Positions 18,072 to 27,261 of a stretch of DNA of 64,000 nt are shown in pieces. Source of the stretch: an uncultured Bacteroidota bacterium (GTDB lineage Bacteria > Bacteroidota > Bacteroidia > Bacteroidales > P3); NCBI GenBank assembly GCA_900545215.1, contig UQXW01000002.1, positions 62,001-126,000 on the forward strand. The letters are read 5' to 3'. Under the pieces are notes generated by a model. It saw nothing but the letters and a program-made list of their open reading frames with translations, ran no database searches and had not been told where the DNA came from. Numbering within the stretch: position 1 is the stretch's first letter; each line of letters begins with the position of its first letter. The position numbers and the translations under genes are program-made.

Positions 18072-18853
18072 TACAACGAGTATAAAAATTCCCTCAAAAC
18101 CAAAGCACTCATTATGTTGTAGCCGTTATAGGTTTCCGTTATTTGTTTGTACATCTTGTTATTCGATTTGATGTAAGGCACTCCGTCGATTATGGCAACG
18201 GGTATGGCTTTGATATTTGTATCCGTAAGAGTTGACATTGCATCAAGGAATTGTGCGTTTTGGTGTCCGCCGAAATCGGTTATGAACTTGGCTTCCCCTA
18301 TGATATACTTCCCGTTGAACCTTGCCAAAAAGTCCAAACCTTTATTTCTTTTGTATCCCAATTCCTGCGAAGCGAATTCCATCATCGATTTATCGCTTGC
18401 ATCTAATATCGCATCGGCATCACTGTTCACAAACTCTTCCAATCCGACAGGCATGATACCCAATGATTTGGATTTTACCCATGAATGAAACATCGGTCCT
18501 AACTGTCTGTTTGTTTCTTTGGGCTGACTGCATTGTTGATACAGCTTATCCAATCCCAAATCGTAAATACGCCCGCATATTCTGTTAATAGTACGAGGAT
18601 TTCTACCGATTGCAGAGGCATCTCGTCTCAAATAAGACACATAGCTGTCCTTTATGGGAAAGAGTTTCAGTCTTAGCAATTCTCTTATCAGGCTGTCATT
18701 ATCCCGCTTTTGAAATGCTGTCTCGACATTCCGCCATATTTCCTTGTTTATGTCTCTGATTCCCTCCGGTATTGTGGGATAAACTCTGAACAAATCATCA
18801 AGATAAGAACGTTGGGAAGCATATTCTATGCTTAATTGTATCCATGGATTCAT
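18071..18853 (-). CDS. Type II restriction endonuclease, possibly Tsp45I-like
   Basis: 260 residues, no homology that I can place firmly. The C-terminal half has a PD-(D/E)XK-like core: GLDFLARFNGKYIIGEAKFITDFGGHQN, in which the Asp and the E-x-K of GEAKF would bind the metal. The DFGGHQNAQF segment recalls the Tsp45I family, a memory-based guess. It is directly upstream of, and overlaps by one base, a beta-class methyltransferase, which makes the nuclease assignment strong even if the subfamily is not. A promoter lies at 18886-18893. Confidence 0.8.
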   Translation of the reverse strand: MNPWIQLSIEYASQRSYLDDLFRVYPTIPEGIRDINKEIWRNVETAFQKRDNDSLIRELLRLKLFPIKDSYVSYLRRDASAIGRNPRTINRICGRIYDLGLDKLYQQCSQPKETNRQLGPMFHSWVKSKSLGIMPVGLEEFVNSDADAILDASDKSMMEFASQELGYKRNKGLDFLARFNGKYIIGEAKFITDFGGHQNAQFLDAMSTLTDTNIKAIPVAIIDGVPYIKSNNKMYKQITETYNGYNIMSALVLREFLYSL

Positions 18854-18885
18854 TTCTTCAATCGGATAATTTTACTGCAACTTGG

Positions 18886-18893
18886 CAAAGGTA
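18886..18893 (-). promoter_or_regulatory. Promoter of the restriction-modification pair (TACCTTTG)
   Basis: Minus-strand TACCTTTG 33 bp before the endonuclease ATG. No good -33 box at the usual distance. Confidence 0.55.
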
Positions 18894-18999
18894 CAAAAAA
18901 AATGCAAAGTATTACCAGTTCTCCAAAGTAGCGTCCCCTTCTCCTCCACAACAAAACAAGCAATCTCCACCTGAAATTCCCCTTACTTTTCAAGTCTCA

Positions 19000-19072
19000 A
19001 ACGAAATGACAGTTTCGGAATAATCGAACGCCGTTTCGTTCTTTTATTTCGCCGATTGAAAAAATCCTTTCA
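19000..19072. repeat. Dispersed repeat copy R5
   Basis: AACGAAATGACAGTTTCGGAA, then GAACGCCGTTTCGTTC, TTTCGCCGATT and AAAAAATCCTTTC: the family words, more degenerate than elsewhere. It follows the stop of the leftward MATE gene. The rest of 18894-19090 holds nothing recognisable. Confidence 0.5.
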
Positions 19073-19090
19073 GCCTTCCATCTCCGCAAA

Positions 19091-20419
19091 TCAGGCGATC
19101 CGGCGGATTGTGGTTTTGAGGCGGGTGTAGTAAAGTATGGTGGCGAGGAGCAGTCCGAAGGCTAAGCCGGAGAGGACACCGCAAGGTCCTGTTTCAAGGG
19201 CGAAGCCGAGGAAGGCGGCTGTCGGTATGGCGAAGAGAATGTAGCAGATAAGGGAGTATTTCATCGGTTTGGCTACATCGTTCATGCCTCTTAATGCTCC
19301 GAGCAGCGTGGCTTGGGCTCCGTCCACGAGTTGGAAGGCTCCGGCGACGATGAAGAGGGTTCGGGCTTGGGCGATAACAGCGGTGTCCGTGGTGAAGAGG
19401 CTTGCTATCACACCGCCGAGCGTGATGAAACACAGAGCGGCAATGCCCATGGAGACGAAGCTAAGGTGCAGTCCGCTCAGAGAGTTGGCTCTTATTCTGT
19501 CGCGGTCTTTCACTCCGAAGGCGTGCGAGACCAATATGGTTGTTGCGGAGGCTATTCCGCAGGCTATCTGAAAGGTTAGGGTTACGAAGGTGAGTACTAT
19601 CTGATAGGCGGCAAGGGCTACGGTGGATAGCCAGCCCATCATGATGGTTACGGTGGAGAAACTGACGCATTCCAAGGAGAGTTGCACTGCTATGGGCAGT
19701 CCGAGTCGCATGATGTTTTTGTGGGTATGGAGGGTGAAGTTCTTTTTCGAGAAGAATTTGAAGTATTTGCGGTAATGCTTATGGCATAACATGTAAACAA
19801 GGTATGCGACAGGCATAAGGCTGCGGGCTACGCAGGTGGAGAGTCCGGCTCCGAAGGCTCCCATGGCTGGAAAGCCGCATTTGCCGAAGATGAAGATGTA
19901 GTTCAATATGATGTTCAGCAGGTTGGCGGAGATGATTATCCGCATCGTGATTTTTGTGTTGCCGGCTCCTTCCATGAAATGACGGAATGCGAGAAAGATT
20001 TGTGCGGGAAAGAGCGATATGGAGGTGATGATGAAGTATGATTTGGCTGCATCGATTACTTCTTTCGGTTGTCCGAGGTGCGGCAAAAGCGGTACGAAGA
20101 GCATGAGTACCGCCACGATTGCGGCTCCTGTTACGAGGTTCAGCGTTATGGCGTTTTGGAAGAGCATGCTCATGCGACGGGTTTCCTTGCGGGCGAAGGA
20201 TTGTCCGACCAAGGGGGTGAGAGACATGCCTATTCCTTGTCCGAAAACGAGGGCTATGGTGGTTATGGCTGCCGAAAAAGCCACTCCTGCCAAGGCTTCT
20301 TTGCCCAAGTGTCCGACCATAAGGGTATCAAAGAACTGCACCACGCTTTGACCGAGCGAGGAGAGTATGATGGGGTACGCCAATCTGAGGTTGTCTTTGT
20401 AGTATGTGCGGTTCAACAT
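19091..20419 (-). CDS. MATE family efflux transporter
   Basis: 442 residues with about 12 transmembrane helices in two similar halves. It opens with LAYPIILSSLGQSVVQFFDTLMVGHLGKEALAGVAF, the typical MATE start (pore-lining segment followed by D-x-x-M-V-G-H-L-G). Inner-membrane Na+ or H+ coupled export of cationic drugs or metabolites; the substrate is unknown. The gene overlaps the end of the ABC-F gene by 7 bp, so it is translated from the same leftward message. Confidence 0.93.
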   Translation of the reverse strand: MLNRTYYKDNLRLAYPIILSSLGQSVVQFFDTLMVGHLGKEALAGVAFSAAITTIALVFGQGIGMSLTPLVGQSFARKETRRMSMLFQNAITLNLVTGAAIVAVLMLFVPLLPHLGQPKEVIDAAKSYFIITSISLFPAQIFLAFRHFMEGAGNTKITMRIIISANLLNIILNYIFIFGKCGFPAMGAFGAGLSTCVARSLMPVAYLVYMLCHKHYRKYFKFFSKKNFTLHTHKNIMRLGLPIAVQLSLECVSFSTVTIMMGWLSTVALAAYQIVLTFVTLTFQIACGIASATTILVSHAFGVKDRDRIRANSLSGLHLSFVSMGIAALCFITLGGVIASLFTTDTAVIAQARTLFIVAGAFQLVDGAQATLLGALRGMNDVAKPMKYSLICYILFAIPTAAFLGFALETGPCGVLSGLAFGLLLATILYYTRLKTTIRRIA

Positions 20420-22362
20420 TGTTTTTCTGCTTCTTCAAGTTCCATTTGCAAGTCCTCCCACTGCTGCATTTGCTCGGAAAGTTGTCTTTTGAGTTTTTCG
20501 TATTGCGTGCAGAGGTTCTGCATTTCGGTTTGTTGGTTTGTGAAATCGCCGTTTGCCATTTGATTGTCCAAGTCTTTGATTTGGTTCTCGGATTGCTCAA
20601 TTTCTTTTTCGCAGGCGGCTATTTTGTTACGTATTTTCCTAAGTCCGCTTTCCTTTTCCTTGCTTTTTAGGTAATCGGCTTTGCTTTTGCTTGCCGGTGT
20701 GTCGCTTATTGCTTTGTCCGAAGGGGCTGCGGTTTCCAATTCTTTGAAATCGGTCATCTTCTTGGAGCGGAGGAAGTCAGCTATGTCGCCTTTGAATTGG
20801 CGGACTTTATGGTGCGAAAATTCGTAAATGGTTTCCGTCAGTCCTTGAAGGAAGTCTCTGTCGTGGGAAACGACGATAAGGGTTCCGTCATAGCGGACAA
20901 GGGCGGCTTTGAGTATGTCCTTGGACACCATATCCAAGTGGTTGGTCGGCTCATCGAGAACAAGGAGGTTCACGGGGGCGAGCAGCAACTTGGCAAGGGC
21001 AAGTCTGGTTTTCTCTCCTCCCGAAAGAACGGAGACTTTCTTCTCTATGTCGTTCTCATCGAAGAGAAAACTGCCGAGGATACTGCGGATTTTGGTACGG
21101 ACATCGCCGACGGCTATGTCGTCTATGGTTTCAAATACTGTTTTCTCTCCGTCCAAGAGGGCGGCTTGGTTTTGGGCGAAGTAGCCTATGGATACATCGT
21201 GTCCCAATCGGCAAATGCCGCTGCTTGCTTCCAACTCTCCGACTATTATTTTGGAAAGGGTGGATTTTCCTTCGCCGTTCTTGCCGACAAAAGCGACCTT
21301 TTCACCTCTTTCAATCAGTATATCGAGGTCTTTGAGTACGAGTTTGTCTCCGTAGCTCTTGTTCAGCTGTTTTATTTCTACCACCACCTTGCCGGAATGC
21401 GGTGCGGGTGGAAAACAAAACCTTATTGCAGAGGTGTCGGTCTCATCGACCTCCACTCGTTCCAGCTTTTCGAGCATTTTGATTTTGGATTGCACCTGCT
21501 TGCTTTTGGTAGCCTTGTAGCGGAAACGCTCTATGAATTTCTCGGTTTGGGCGATTTGTTTTTGCTGATTGTTGAGTTGGGCGATTTGTTGCTCTCTTCG
21601 TTGGGCGAGGAGTTTGACGTATTCGGAATAATTGGTCTTGTAATCGTATATCCTGCCGGCTGTGATTTCTATTGTGCGGTTCGTGATGTTGTCGAGAAAG
21701 GCTCTGTCATGGGAAACGAGGATAACGGCTCCGTAGTAGCGGCGAAGAAAGTTCTCCAACCACTGAATGGATTCGATGTCGAGGTGATTGGTCGGCTCGT
21801 CGAGCAATAAGGTTTCAGGCTTTTTGAGCAATAGTTTCGCCAATTCGACCCTCATCTGCCATCCACTGCTGAATTCGGTCATCTTTCGTGAGAAATCGCT
21901 GTGGGTAAATCCCAATCCGAGAAGTATTTTCTCCGCTTCGCCCTGACGGTTGTTGCCTCCCATCATGGCTATGCGTTCGCTCAATTCGCTGTGTCTGTGA
22001 AGAAGTTCGGCGTATGCCTCGGATTGATAATCCTCACGCTCGCTTATATCCAGCGTAAGTGTCTCCAATGTTTTTTCCATCTCGTTCAGCCGGTCGAAAG
22101 CCGTCAGGGCTTCCTCCAAAACACTCACCTGCGACGAGGGAATCATCTCCTGCGGTAAATAACCTATGGTTTGCTTGGAATCTATCGCCACATTGCCGCT
22201 GTCGTAATCCTGTCTGCCTGCAATGATTTTAAGCAAGGTGGATTTGCCTGCCCCGTTCTTTCCCACCAATCCTATGCGGTCTTTATCGCCTACAACAAAA
22301 CTTATATCCTCAAACAAATATACTCCCGTAAACTGAACGGAGAGTTTGTTTATGCTTATCAT
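20413..22362 (-). CDS. ABC-F family ATPase (ribosome-associated)
   Basis: 649 residues, two ABC domains without membrane segments. Walker A GLVGKNGAGKSTLLK and GKNGEGKSTLSK, Walker B LLLDEPTNHLD and LVLDEPTNHLD, linker with basic residues between them, and a C-terminal coiled coil (about 545-649). The second signature is canonical (LSGGEKTRLALAKLL); the first reads FSSGWQMRVELAKLL. ABC-F proteins act on the ribosome in translation regulation or antibiotic protection. The length and C-terminal coiled coil point to a Uup/YheS-like member rather than EttA. Coupled to the MATE gene downstream. Confidence 0.93.
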   Translation of the reverse strand: MISINKLSVQFTGVYLFEDISFVVGDKDRIGLVGKNGAGKSTLLKIIAGRQDYDSGNVAIDSKQTIGYLPQEMIPSSQVSVLEEALTAFDRLNEMEKTLETLTLDISEREDYQSEAYAELLHRHSELSERIAMMGGNNRQGEAEKILLGLGFTHSDFSRKMTEFSSGWQMRVELAKLLLKKPETLLLDEPTNHLDIESIQWLENFLRRYYGAVILVSHDRAFLDNITNRTIEITAGRIYDYKTNYSEYVKLLAQRREQQIAQLNNQQKQIAQTEKFIERFRYKATKSKQVQSKIKMLEKLERVEVDETDTSAIRFCFPPAPHSGKVVVEIKQLNKSYGDKLVLKDLDILIERGEKVAFVGKNGEGKSTLSKIIVGELEASSGICRLGHDVSIGYFAQNQAALLDGEKTVFETIDDIAVGDVRTKIRSILGSFLFDENDIEKKVSVLSGGEKTRLALAKLLLAPVNLLVLDEPTNHLDMVSKDILKAALVRYDGTLIVVSHDRDFLQGLTETIYEFSHHKVRQFKGDIADFLRSKKMTDFKELETAAPSDKAISDTPASKSKADYLKSKEKESGLRKIRNKIAACEKEIEQSENQIKDLDNQMANGDFTNQQTEMQNLCTQYEKLKRQLSEQMQQWEDLQMELEEAEKQC

Positions 22363-22375
22363 CCGATTTTCAAGA

Positions 22376-22412
22376 CTAAAAAAAGCAACGGACTGTTCAA
22401 AGTCCGTTGCAC
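22376..22412 (-). terminator. Terminator of the tonB-like gene
   Basis: On the minus strand GCAACGGACT-TTGAAC-AGTCCGTTGC (10-bp perfect stem, 22385-22410) followed by seven T. It separates the TonB gene from the ABC-F gene. Confidence 0.88.
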
Positions 22413-22444
22413 CATTCTCTTAACGAAATAACTCACTTTCCGAA

Positions 22445-23137
22445 TTAACCTGCCAAAGTGAACGAAACAGGTAACGTGAATTGCATTCTTACTATTTTAC
22501 CTCTTTGCTTTGCAGGCTTCCATTTAGGCATGGACTTCACGACCTTCACAGCCTCTTCTCCACAACCGGAACCGATGTCTCTCAACACCTTTATGTCGGT
22601 CAACGAACCGTCTTTCTCGACAACGAAAGTAACATAAACTCTTCCTTGTGTGCCGGTCTCTCTCGCTTGTGTAGGATATTTCAAAGTTTTTCCGATGTAT
22701 TCGTACATCTTATCCATACCTCCGGGATATGTTGCGGACTCCTCCACAACGGTAAAGATGACATCCTCTTTTTCCTCAGCCTCGGGTTCCTCTTGTATCT
22801 CGACCTTTTGAATGATAACGTCGGTATTGGACGTATTCTCGAAGCTCTCGACAGTGAACTCGTTCTGCAATTCCACGTCATCGTCCACGATTTCGAATTC
22901 TGTGGTCTCTTGTTGTTGCGGTTGCTCGGGTTCGGGAGGTGTTTCTTCCTGACGGGTTATCATAACCTCTTCAACCTCTTGTACTACTTGCGTAAGCTGA
23001 ACCGTTTCTTCCTCTTTATCATAGCTTTTCCACTCGAAAGCAACTATAACGATGGAAAGAGCAGCCACCATGCCCGCAAGAATATACATGGTCTTGGTCT
23101 TTTCCAAGTTTGCCTTGTCCGATTTCTTTACTTCCAT
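22445..23137 (-). CDS. Energy transducer TonB
   Basis: 230 residues: short cytoplasmic N-terminus, one membrane anchor (TMYILAGMVAALSIVIVAFEW, about 16-36), a Glu/Pro/Gln-rich periplasmic spacer (about 45-130), and a C-terminal TonB domain (about 145-230, YPTQARETGTQGRVYVTFVVEKDGS and GCGEEAVKVVKSMPKWKPAKQRG). It passes proton-motive energy to outer-membrane TonB-dependent receptors. No exbB/exbD nearby, as is common for the several TonB paralogues of Bacteroidota. Own terminator downstream. Confidence 0.93.
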   Translation of the reverse strand: MEVKKSDKANLEKTKTMYILAGMVAALSIVIVAFEWKSYDKEEETVQLTQVVQEVEEVMITRQEETPPEPEQPQQQETTEFEIVDDDVELQNEFTVESFENTSNTDVIIQKVEIQEEPEAEEKEDVIFTVVEESATYPGGMDKMYEYIGKTLKYPTQARETGTQGRVYVTFVVEKDGSLTDIKVLRDIGSGCGEEAVKVVKSMPKWKPAKQRGKIVRMQFTLPVSFTLAG

Positions 23138-23211
23138 ATTGCTTGTTTTTTATTTGTTTCTTTGTCTTCCTCTATATTTGAGGGTGCTAAATTACAACTT
23201 TTTCCGCTTCT

Positions 23212-23252
23212 GACAAAACGCCGTTTCATTTTTTTGTTTCGCCGTTTTGTTG
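23212..23252. repeat. Dispersed repeat copy R6 (short)
   Basis: ACAAAACGCCGTTTC, seven to eight T, then GTTTCGCCGTTTTGT: an imperfect palindrome of family words between the nucleoside kinase stop and the TonB start. Confidence 0.5.
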
Positions 23253-23324
23253 ATTTGTATTCAAGATTCTGTTTTGCAAATCCTTATCCTGTATTTTTCT
23301 TGTGAAAAACTAATGCCGTCAACC

Positions 23325-24992
23325 CTAATATCTGAAACTGCTTCCGCCCAAAAACTCTCTCATTATGGAAGTTGGAGGTATGTAATCGGTCTTTATGGAT
23401 TTGAAATCCGCAAGAAAATTCTGCAATCTGCGTGCTTCGGAGTATGCAGGCGAGTTTTGCGGAACTTCAATCAGGAGATTTTCTGCCAAAGGCTTCAATA
23501 CGCCTATTTCATACAGCAAAGAGGAGTTGAATATGCTGTCTGCATTTTCCTGATACGGGAAGATGTGCTTTTCTTCTCCGTTTCTGACACTTTCCCAACG
23601 CATTATGGTATCTTGGGCAGAGTATCCTCTGTAATTGTTATCCCTAACTATTCTTCTCAAAAGGCGGTTGTCGCTGCTGCTTATGAGGTTGTGCTTATCC
23701 AAAGCGAGCTGCGTGAGTGCCGAAACGAAGACATTGTATTTGTTTTTCGCCGGTATCTTTGCACTCAATGCGGGGTTCAAGGCGTGTATGCCCTCGACTA
23801 TGACAATGGAACCCTGTTGCATTTTCAGTTTATTGCCGCTCTGCACTCTTTTTCCCTCTATGAAATCGAAGCGGGGCAGTTCTATCTCCTCCCCGTTCAA
23901 GAGCTGACGCATCTGATGGTTGAAATAATCCAAGTCCAAGGCTTCGAGACATTCGAAATCATAGTTTCCTTCCGCATCTCTCGGCGTATGCTCCCTGTCG
24001 ATGAAGTAATCGTCCAGCGAGATTTGCAAAGGTCTGAAACCAAGCACCGCAAGCTGTGTCGCAATACGACGGCAGGAAGTCGTCTTTCCCGAAGAGGACG
24101 GTCCTGCAAGCAAAACGAACTTCACCTCATCTTTCCTTTGATATATCGAATCGGCTATCTCGGAATACTTCTTCTCATGCAAGGCTTCCGAAACCTGAAT
24201 CAACTCGTTCTGTTTCTTCATTTCCACGGCTTTGTTCAGGTTGCTGACGTACGGAGTTCCCAATATCCTGACCCAATTCTTGTGTTCCCTGAATATGGAG
24301 AATATTTTCCTGTCCCCTTTGTCCGATTGCCGTGCGGGAAGCGTGTTATCCTTCTTCGGCATTTGAAGAATGAATCCGTTTTCAAAGGCGTATAGGTCGA
24401 ATACTTTCAAATAAGATGTCGCAGGAACCAACTCATAGAAAAACGCATTGACCGTATCGCCCAACAAATCGATGTTTGCATACAATCTGTTGCTGTTGCG
24501 AATCAGCTCCGCCTTATCGTGCATTTCCAATTTCTCGAAAAGCTCCACCGCCTCCTCGACGGGGATTATCTGCCTTGCAAAAGGAATATCCTCCTCGACC
24601 ATTTCCTGCATTCTTTTCTTTATCTTGGTCAACGCCGTCGGCAAGTCCTCCGAGAGGGCTTTTATTTCGCAAAAATATCCGTCCGTCATGGAATGTTGTA
24701 TGTAGAGTTCGTTTTGCGGATACAACTCCTTGACGGTTTTATACAGCATAAACATCGACGAAAGTGCATACATACGTCTTCCCGACGAGGTATGTATATC
24801 CAAAAACTCCACGGTCTTGGGCGAATATATGCGATAATTCAGGTTTTGCACCTTATTGTTGACGCAGGCTCCGAGAATGGTCTCGATATTTCTCACTCCC
24901 GCAAAACAAGCCACGCCCGACAAATCCGTACCCGAGGGAACCAATACTTTGGTATCGGTGTTACGGCAATATACTTCAAACATTTCTTCCAT
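23325..24992 (-). CDS. Nucleoside kinase with ThrRS-like N-terminal module
   Basis: 555 residues from ATG 24992, preferred over 25010 because AAAGGAG stands 5 bp before it. The N-terminal part resembles the TGS and editing (SAD) regions of threonyl-tRNA synthetase (IQHSMTDGYFCEI). The C-terminal half is a P-loop uridine kinase/phosphoribulokinase-type domain: LLAGPSSSGKTTSCRRIA, then ISLDDYFIDREHTPRDAEGNYDFECLEALD and IVIVEGIHALNP. This fusion is a known Bacteroidota nucleoside-kinase architecture; the likely reaction is phosphorylation of uridine or cytidine. The function of the ThrRS-like part is unknown. It overlaps the end of tcdA by 17 bp. Confidence 0.88.
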   Translation of the reverse strand: MEEMFEVYCRNTDTKVLVPSGTDLSGVACFAGVRNIETILGACVNNKVQNLNYRIYSPKTVEFLDIHTSSGRRMYALSSMFMLYKTVKELYPQNELYIQHSMTDGYFCEIKALSEDLPTALTKIKKRMQEMVEEDIPFARQIIPVEEAVELFEKLEMHDKAELIRNSNRLYANIDLLGDTVNAFFYELVPATSYLKVFDLYAFENGFILQMPKKDNTLPARQSDKGDRKIFSIFREHKNWVRILGTPYVSNLNKAVEMKKQNELIQVSEALHEKKYSEIADSIYQRKDEVKFVLLAGPSSSGKTTSCRRIATQLAVLGFRPLQISLDDYFIDREHTPRDAEGNYDFECLEALDLDYFNHQMRQLLNGEEIELPRFDFIEGKRVQSGNKLKMQQGSIVIVEGIHALNPALSAKIPAKNKYNVFVSALTQLALDKHNLISSSDNRLLRRIVRDNNYRGYSAQDTIMRWESVRNGEEKHIFPYQENADSIFNSSLLYEIGVLKPLAENLLIEVPQNSPAYSEARRLQNFLADFKSIKTDYIPPTSIMREFLGGSSFRY

Positions 24993-25806
24993 CTTCACTC
25001 CTTTCGACATTATTTGTTTGCTTCATCTGTTCTTCAAAATCGGTAATGGCGGTCTTTTTATTGTGATAGTAGCGTTTATCTTCGACTTTTTCGTATGCCG
25101 GAATGCCTATCAACTCCCTTATCACCACGCTTGCAGCAAAGCAACCGAACATTGCCGGCATGTAAGAGATGGTTCCCACATTCGTTCTTTTGTTTTCGCT
25201 TCTTTCCTCCCTGACACAACGTGAAGGAACGTCCTCGGGAGAGAACACAACGGCAAAACCGTCATATATTCCGAACTTGTGCAGTTTCTTTCTCAACATT
25301 CGGGCAAGCGGACAGTTGAACGATTGGGATATATCCGCTACCTGAATCGATGAAGGGTTCATTTTGCCGCCGCTTCCCATGGAACTCACCAAAGGAATAC
25401 CCCGTTTCATGCAACCTGCCGTAAGATAGAGTTTCGGGCTTAGGGTATCTATCGCATCCACAACATAATCGTAATGTGCCGCATCCAAGACCTCTCCCAC
25501 CCTTTCCTCTTTCAGATACTCGCTCATCAAGACAAGAGACACCTCATCGTTTATATCCCTCAAACGTTCCGCCAACACCTCTGTTTTCAATCTTCCTTCC
25601 GTCGAGCGGAGGGCTATGAGTTGTCTGTTCCTGTTGCTTCTGTTCACCCTGTCTGCGTCCGACAAAGTAAGTTTTCCCACACCCGCACGGCATAACATCT
25701 CCGCAGCGTAAGCTCCCACGCCGCCCAATCCGACCACAAGCACATGTGCAGAGTGCAAACGCTCCAAATTCTCCGCACCTATCATCAATTCCGTTCTCTC
25801 AAACAT
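24976..25806 (-). CDS. tcdA: tRNA threonylcarbamoyladenosine dehydratase
   Basis: Closes the t6A ring at tRNA position 37 to cyclic t6A in an ATP-dependent reaction. 276 residues, ThiF/E1-like fold: nucleotide-binding VVGLGGVGAYAAEMLCRAG (about 21-39), LSDADRVNRSNRNRQLIA, and SMGSGGKMNPSSIQVADI. The catalytic Cys region is harder to place. It lies directly upstream of the nucleoside kinase and 21 bp after rlmH, suggesting a tRNA/rRNA modification neighbourhood. Confidence 0.92.
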   Translation of the reverse strand: MFERTELMIGAENLERLHSAHVLVVGLGGVGAYAAEMLCRAGVGKLTLSDADRVNRSNRNRQLIALRSTEGRLKTEVLAERLRDINDEVSLVLMSEYLKEERVGEVLDAAHYDYVVDAIDTLSPKLYLTAGCMKRGIPLVSSMGSGGKMNPSSIQVADISQSFNCPLARMLRKKLHKFGIYDGFAVVFSPEDVPSRCVREERSENKRTNVGTISYMPAMFGCFAASVVIRELIGIPAYEKVEDKRYYHNKKTAITDFEEQMKQTNNVERSEDGRNV

Positions 25807-25827
25807 AAATCCCTTTCCTTAAAAAGC

Positions 25828-26301
25828 TCATTCGTTATGATAGGGTTCTCCTTTTATTATGGTAAACGCCCTGTAAAGTTGCTCGACAAACAAAAGCCTT
25901 ATCATCTGATGGGAGAAAGTCATTCTGCTTATCGAAAGCCTCTCCTTGCAAGCCTCATACACCTTATCCGAAAAGCCGAACGCCCCTCCGACGACAAATG
26001 CCAGCGTTCTGACCGAGGCATTCATCTGTTTCTCCAAGTACTTCGAGAACTCCATGCTCGAAAACTCTTTGCCCTTTTCGTCCAACAACACCACCCTGTC
26101 CGCCTTTGCCGTCTGTTTGAGTATCATCTCGGCTTCCCTGTCTTTCAATTCCCCGACAGGAAGGCTCTTCGCATTCTTCACATCGGGCAGAACGACCAAC
26201 TCGAAGCCCACATAATGCTGCAATCTTTTGAGATAAATATCCACAGCCTCGCAAAGATACCTCTCTTCGCTCTTTCCGACCACTATAAGCTTTATGTTCA
26301 T
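25828..26301 (-). CDS. rlmH: 23S rRNA pseudouridine-1915 N3-methyltransferase
   Basis: 157 residues, the standard RlmH length. SPOUT-type methyltransferase: starts MNIKLIVVGKSEERYLCEAVDIYLKRL, contains VVLLDEKGKEFSSMEFS, the knot glycine-rich loop FVVGGAFGFSDKV, and the C-terminal SISRMTFSHQMIRLLFVEQLYRA that marks the family. SAM-dependent; modifies helix 69 of the large subunit. The start overlaps the stop of the upstream acetyltransferase gene. Confidence 0.97.
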   Translation of the reverse strand: MNIKLIVVGKSEERYLCEAVDIYLKRLQHYVGFELVVLPDVKNAKSLPVGELKDREAEMILKQTAKADRVVLLDEKGKEFSSMEFSKYLEKQMNASVRTLAFVVGGAFGFSDKVYEACKERLSISRMTFSHQMIRLLFVEQLYRAFTIIKGEPYHNE

Positions 26302-27251
26302 TTCTTCAAAGACTTCAAAAAGGTGTATAATCCGGAGTAATGCTTCTCTATCATCATGTACGGCGTTTGCTCTGCACCGAAGTGTCTTATGAAAGTCTCT
26401 ATCGGTCTCATCATCGAGCCGTTGAAATTATACTCCCTGCAACCGGCGGCAGAGGCATCTTCGAGGATATGCCACAAAAGCAGTGTTGCGGCATTGGAAC
26501 TTCTCAATTCAGGGTCTGAACCCGCAAAGATAGAATGCCAAACGTCCCCCGAGCATATCACGTATGTTACAGAATGCACCCTGCCTTCCTTATCGCATAT
26601 TGCATAACGGCGACTTTGATTTCTTGCAGCGGCAGCTGCTTCAATCCTTTCAAAATCCTCAAAAGAGAAAGGACATTTCACGCCCTGCCTTGCATAGGTC
26701 AAAGTATTTATCTCATAGAATTGTTTCAACGGAAGGTCGTTACGCACCGTGAAGTCCTGCTTTTCCAATTTGCGTATGCACTTTCTGACCTCGGTACTGC
26801 ACTGCGAAAAGACGTAATCCAAGTCTTCCAAATGCGTGAAGCGGTATGTGTAGCGTGTTGTCTGCTTATAGCCGTGCCAAAAGAAGCCCAACCACGATGT
26901 AAGGCTGAAATGCAACATGGTTTGGAAGTACGCCGGTTTCATATCGTCGATTTGCTCGGCAAAATACTCCATTGCTTTTATCTCCAAGGCATAACGCTTG
27001 CTTCTTTTACAATCCTCCGGGTATGCAATCCACATTCCCGTCACGGGAGTGAGCTTCGGTTGCAATATGGCGGTGAAACCGTATTTTCTGTGCTTGCAAT
27101 AAGGCATTGCGGCAAGCACCTGTTCACCCTCTTCGTACAACAAGACCTCCCAACCTTCGCTGTAAACGGCATCGAGCCACCACGGTTGCAGGAAAACGGA
27201 CATTCGAGGGTTCGCCTCGCAAAAACGGTTGTATATCTCCTTTGTCGTCAT
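26298..27251 (-). CDS. FemAB/GNAT-like acyltransferase
   Basis: 317 residues, soluble. The pattern of a FemAB-type double GNAT fold is visible: an N-terminal substrate half with FLQPWWLDAVYSEGWEVLLYEEG, then YRFTHLEDLDYVFSQCSTEVRKCIRKLEKQDFTVR, and a second half with AICDKEGRVHSVTYVICSGDVWHSIFAG and NAATLLLWHILEDASAAGCREYNFNGSMM. Bacteroidota genomes carry such GNAT_6/FemAB proteins without known substrate; peptidoglycan or lipid aminoacylation and polysaccharide acylation are possibilities. Overlaps rlmH. Confidence 0.8.
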   Translation of the reverse strand: MTTKEIYNRFCEANPRMSVFLQPWWLDAVYSEGWEVLLYEEGEQVLAAMPYCKHRKYGFTAILQPKLTPVTGMWIAYPEDCKRSKRYALEIKAMEYFAEQIDDMKPAYFQTMLHFSLTSWLGFFWHGYKQTTRYTYRFTHLEDLDYVFSQCSTEVRKCIRKLEKQDFTVRNDLPLKQFYEINTLTYARQGVKCPFSFEDFERIEAAAAARNQSRRYAICDKEGRVHSVTYVICSGDVWHSIFAGSDPELRSSNAATLLLWHILEDASAAGCREYNFNGSMMRPIETFIRHFGAEQTPYMMIEKHYSGLYTFLKSLKK

Positions 27252-27261
27252 AATGCTTTGC

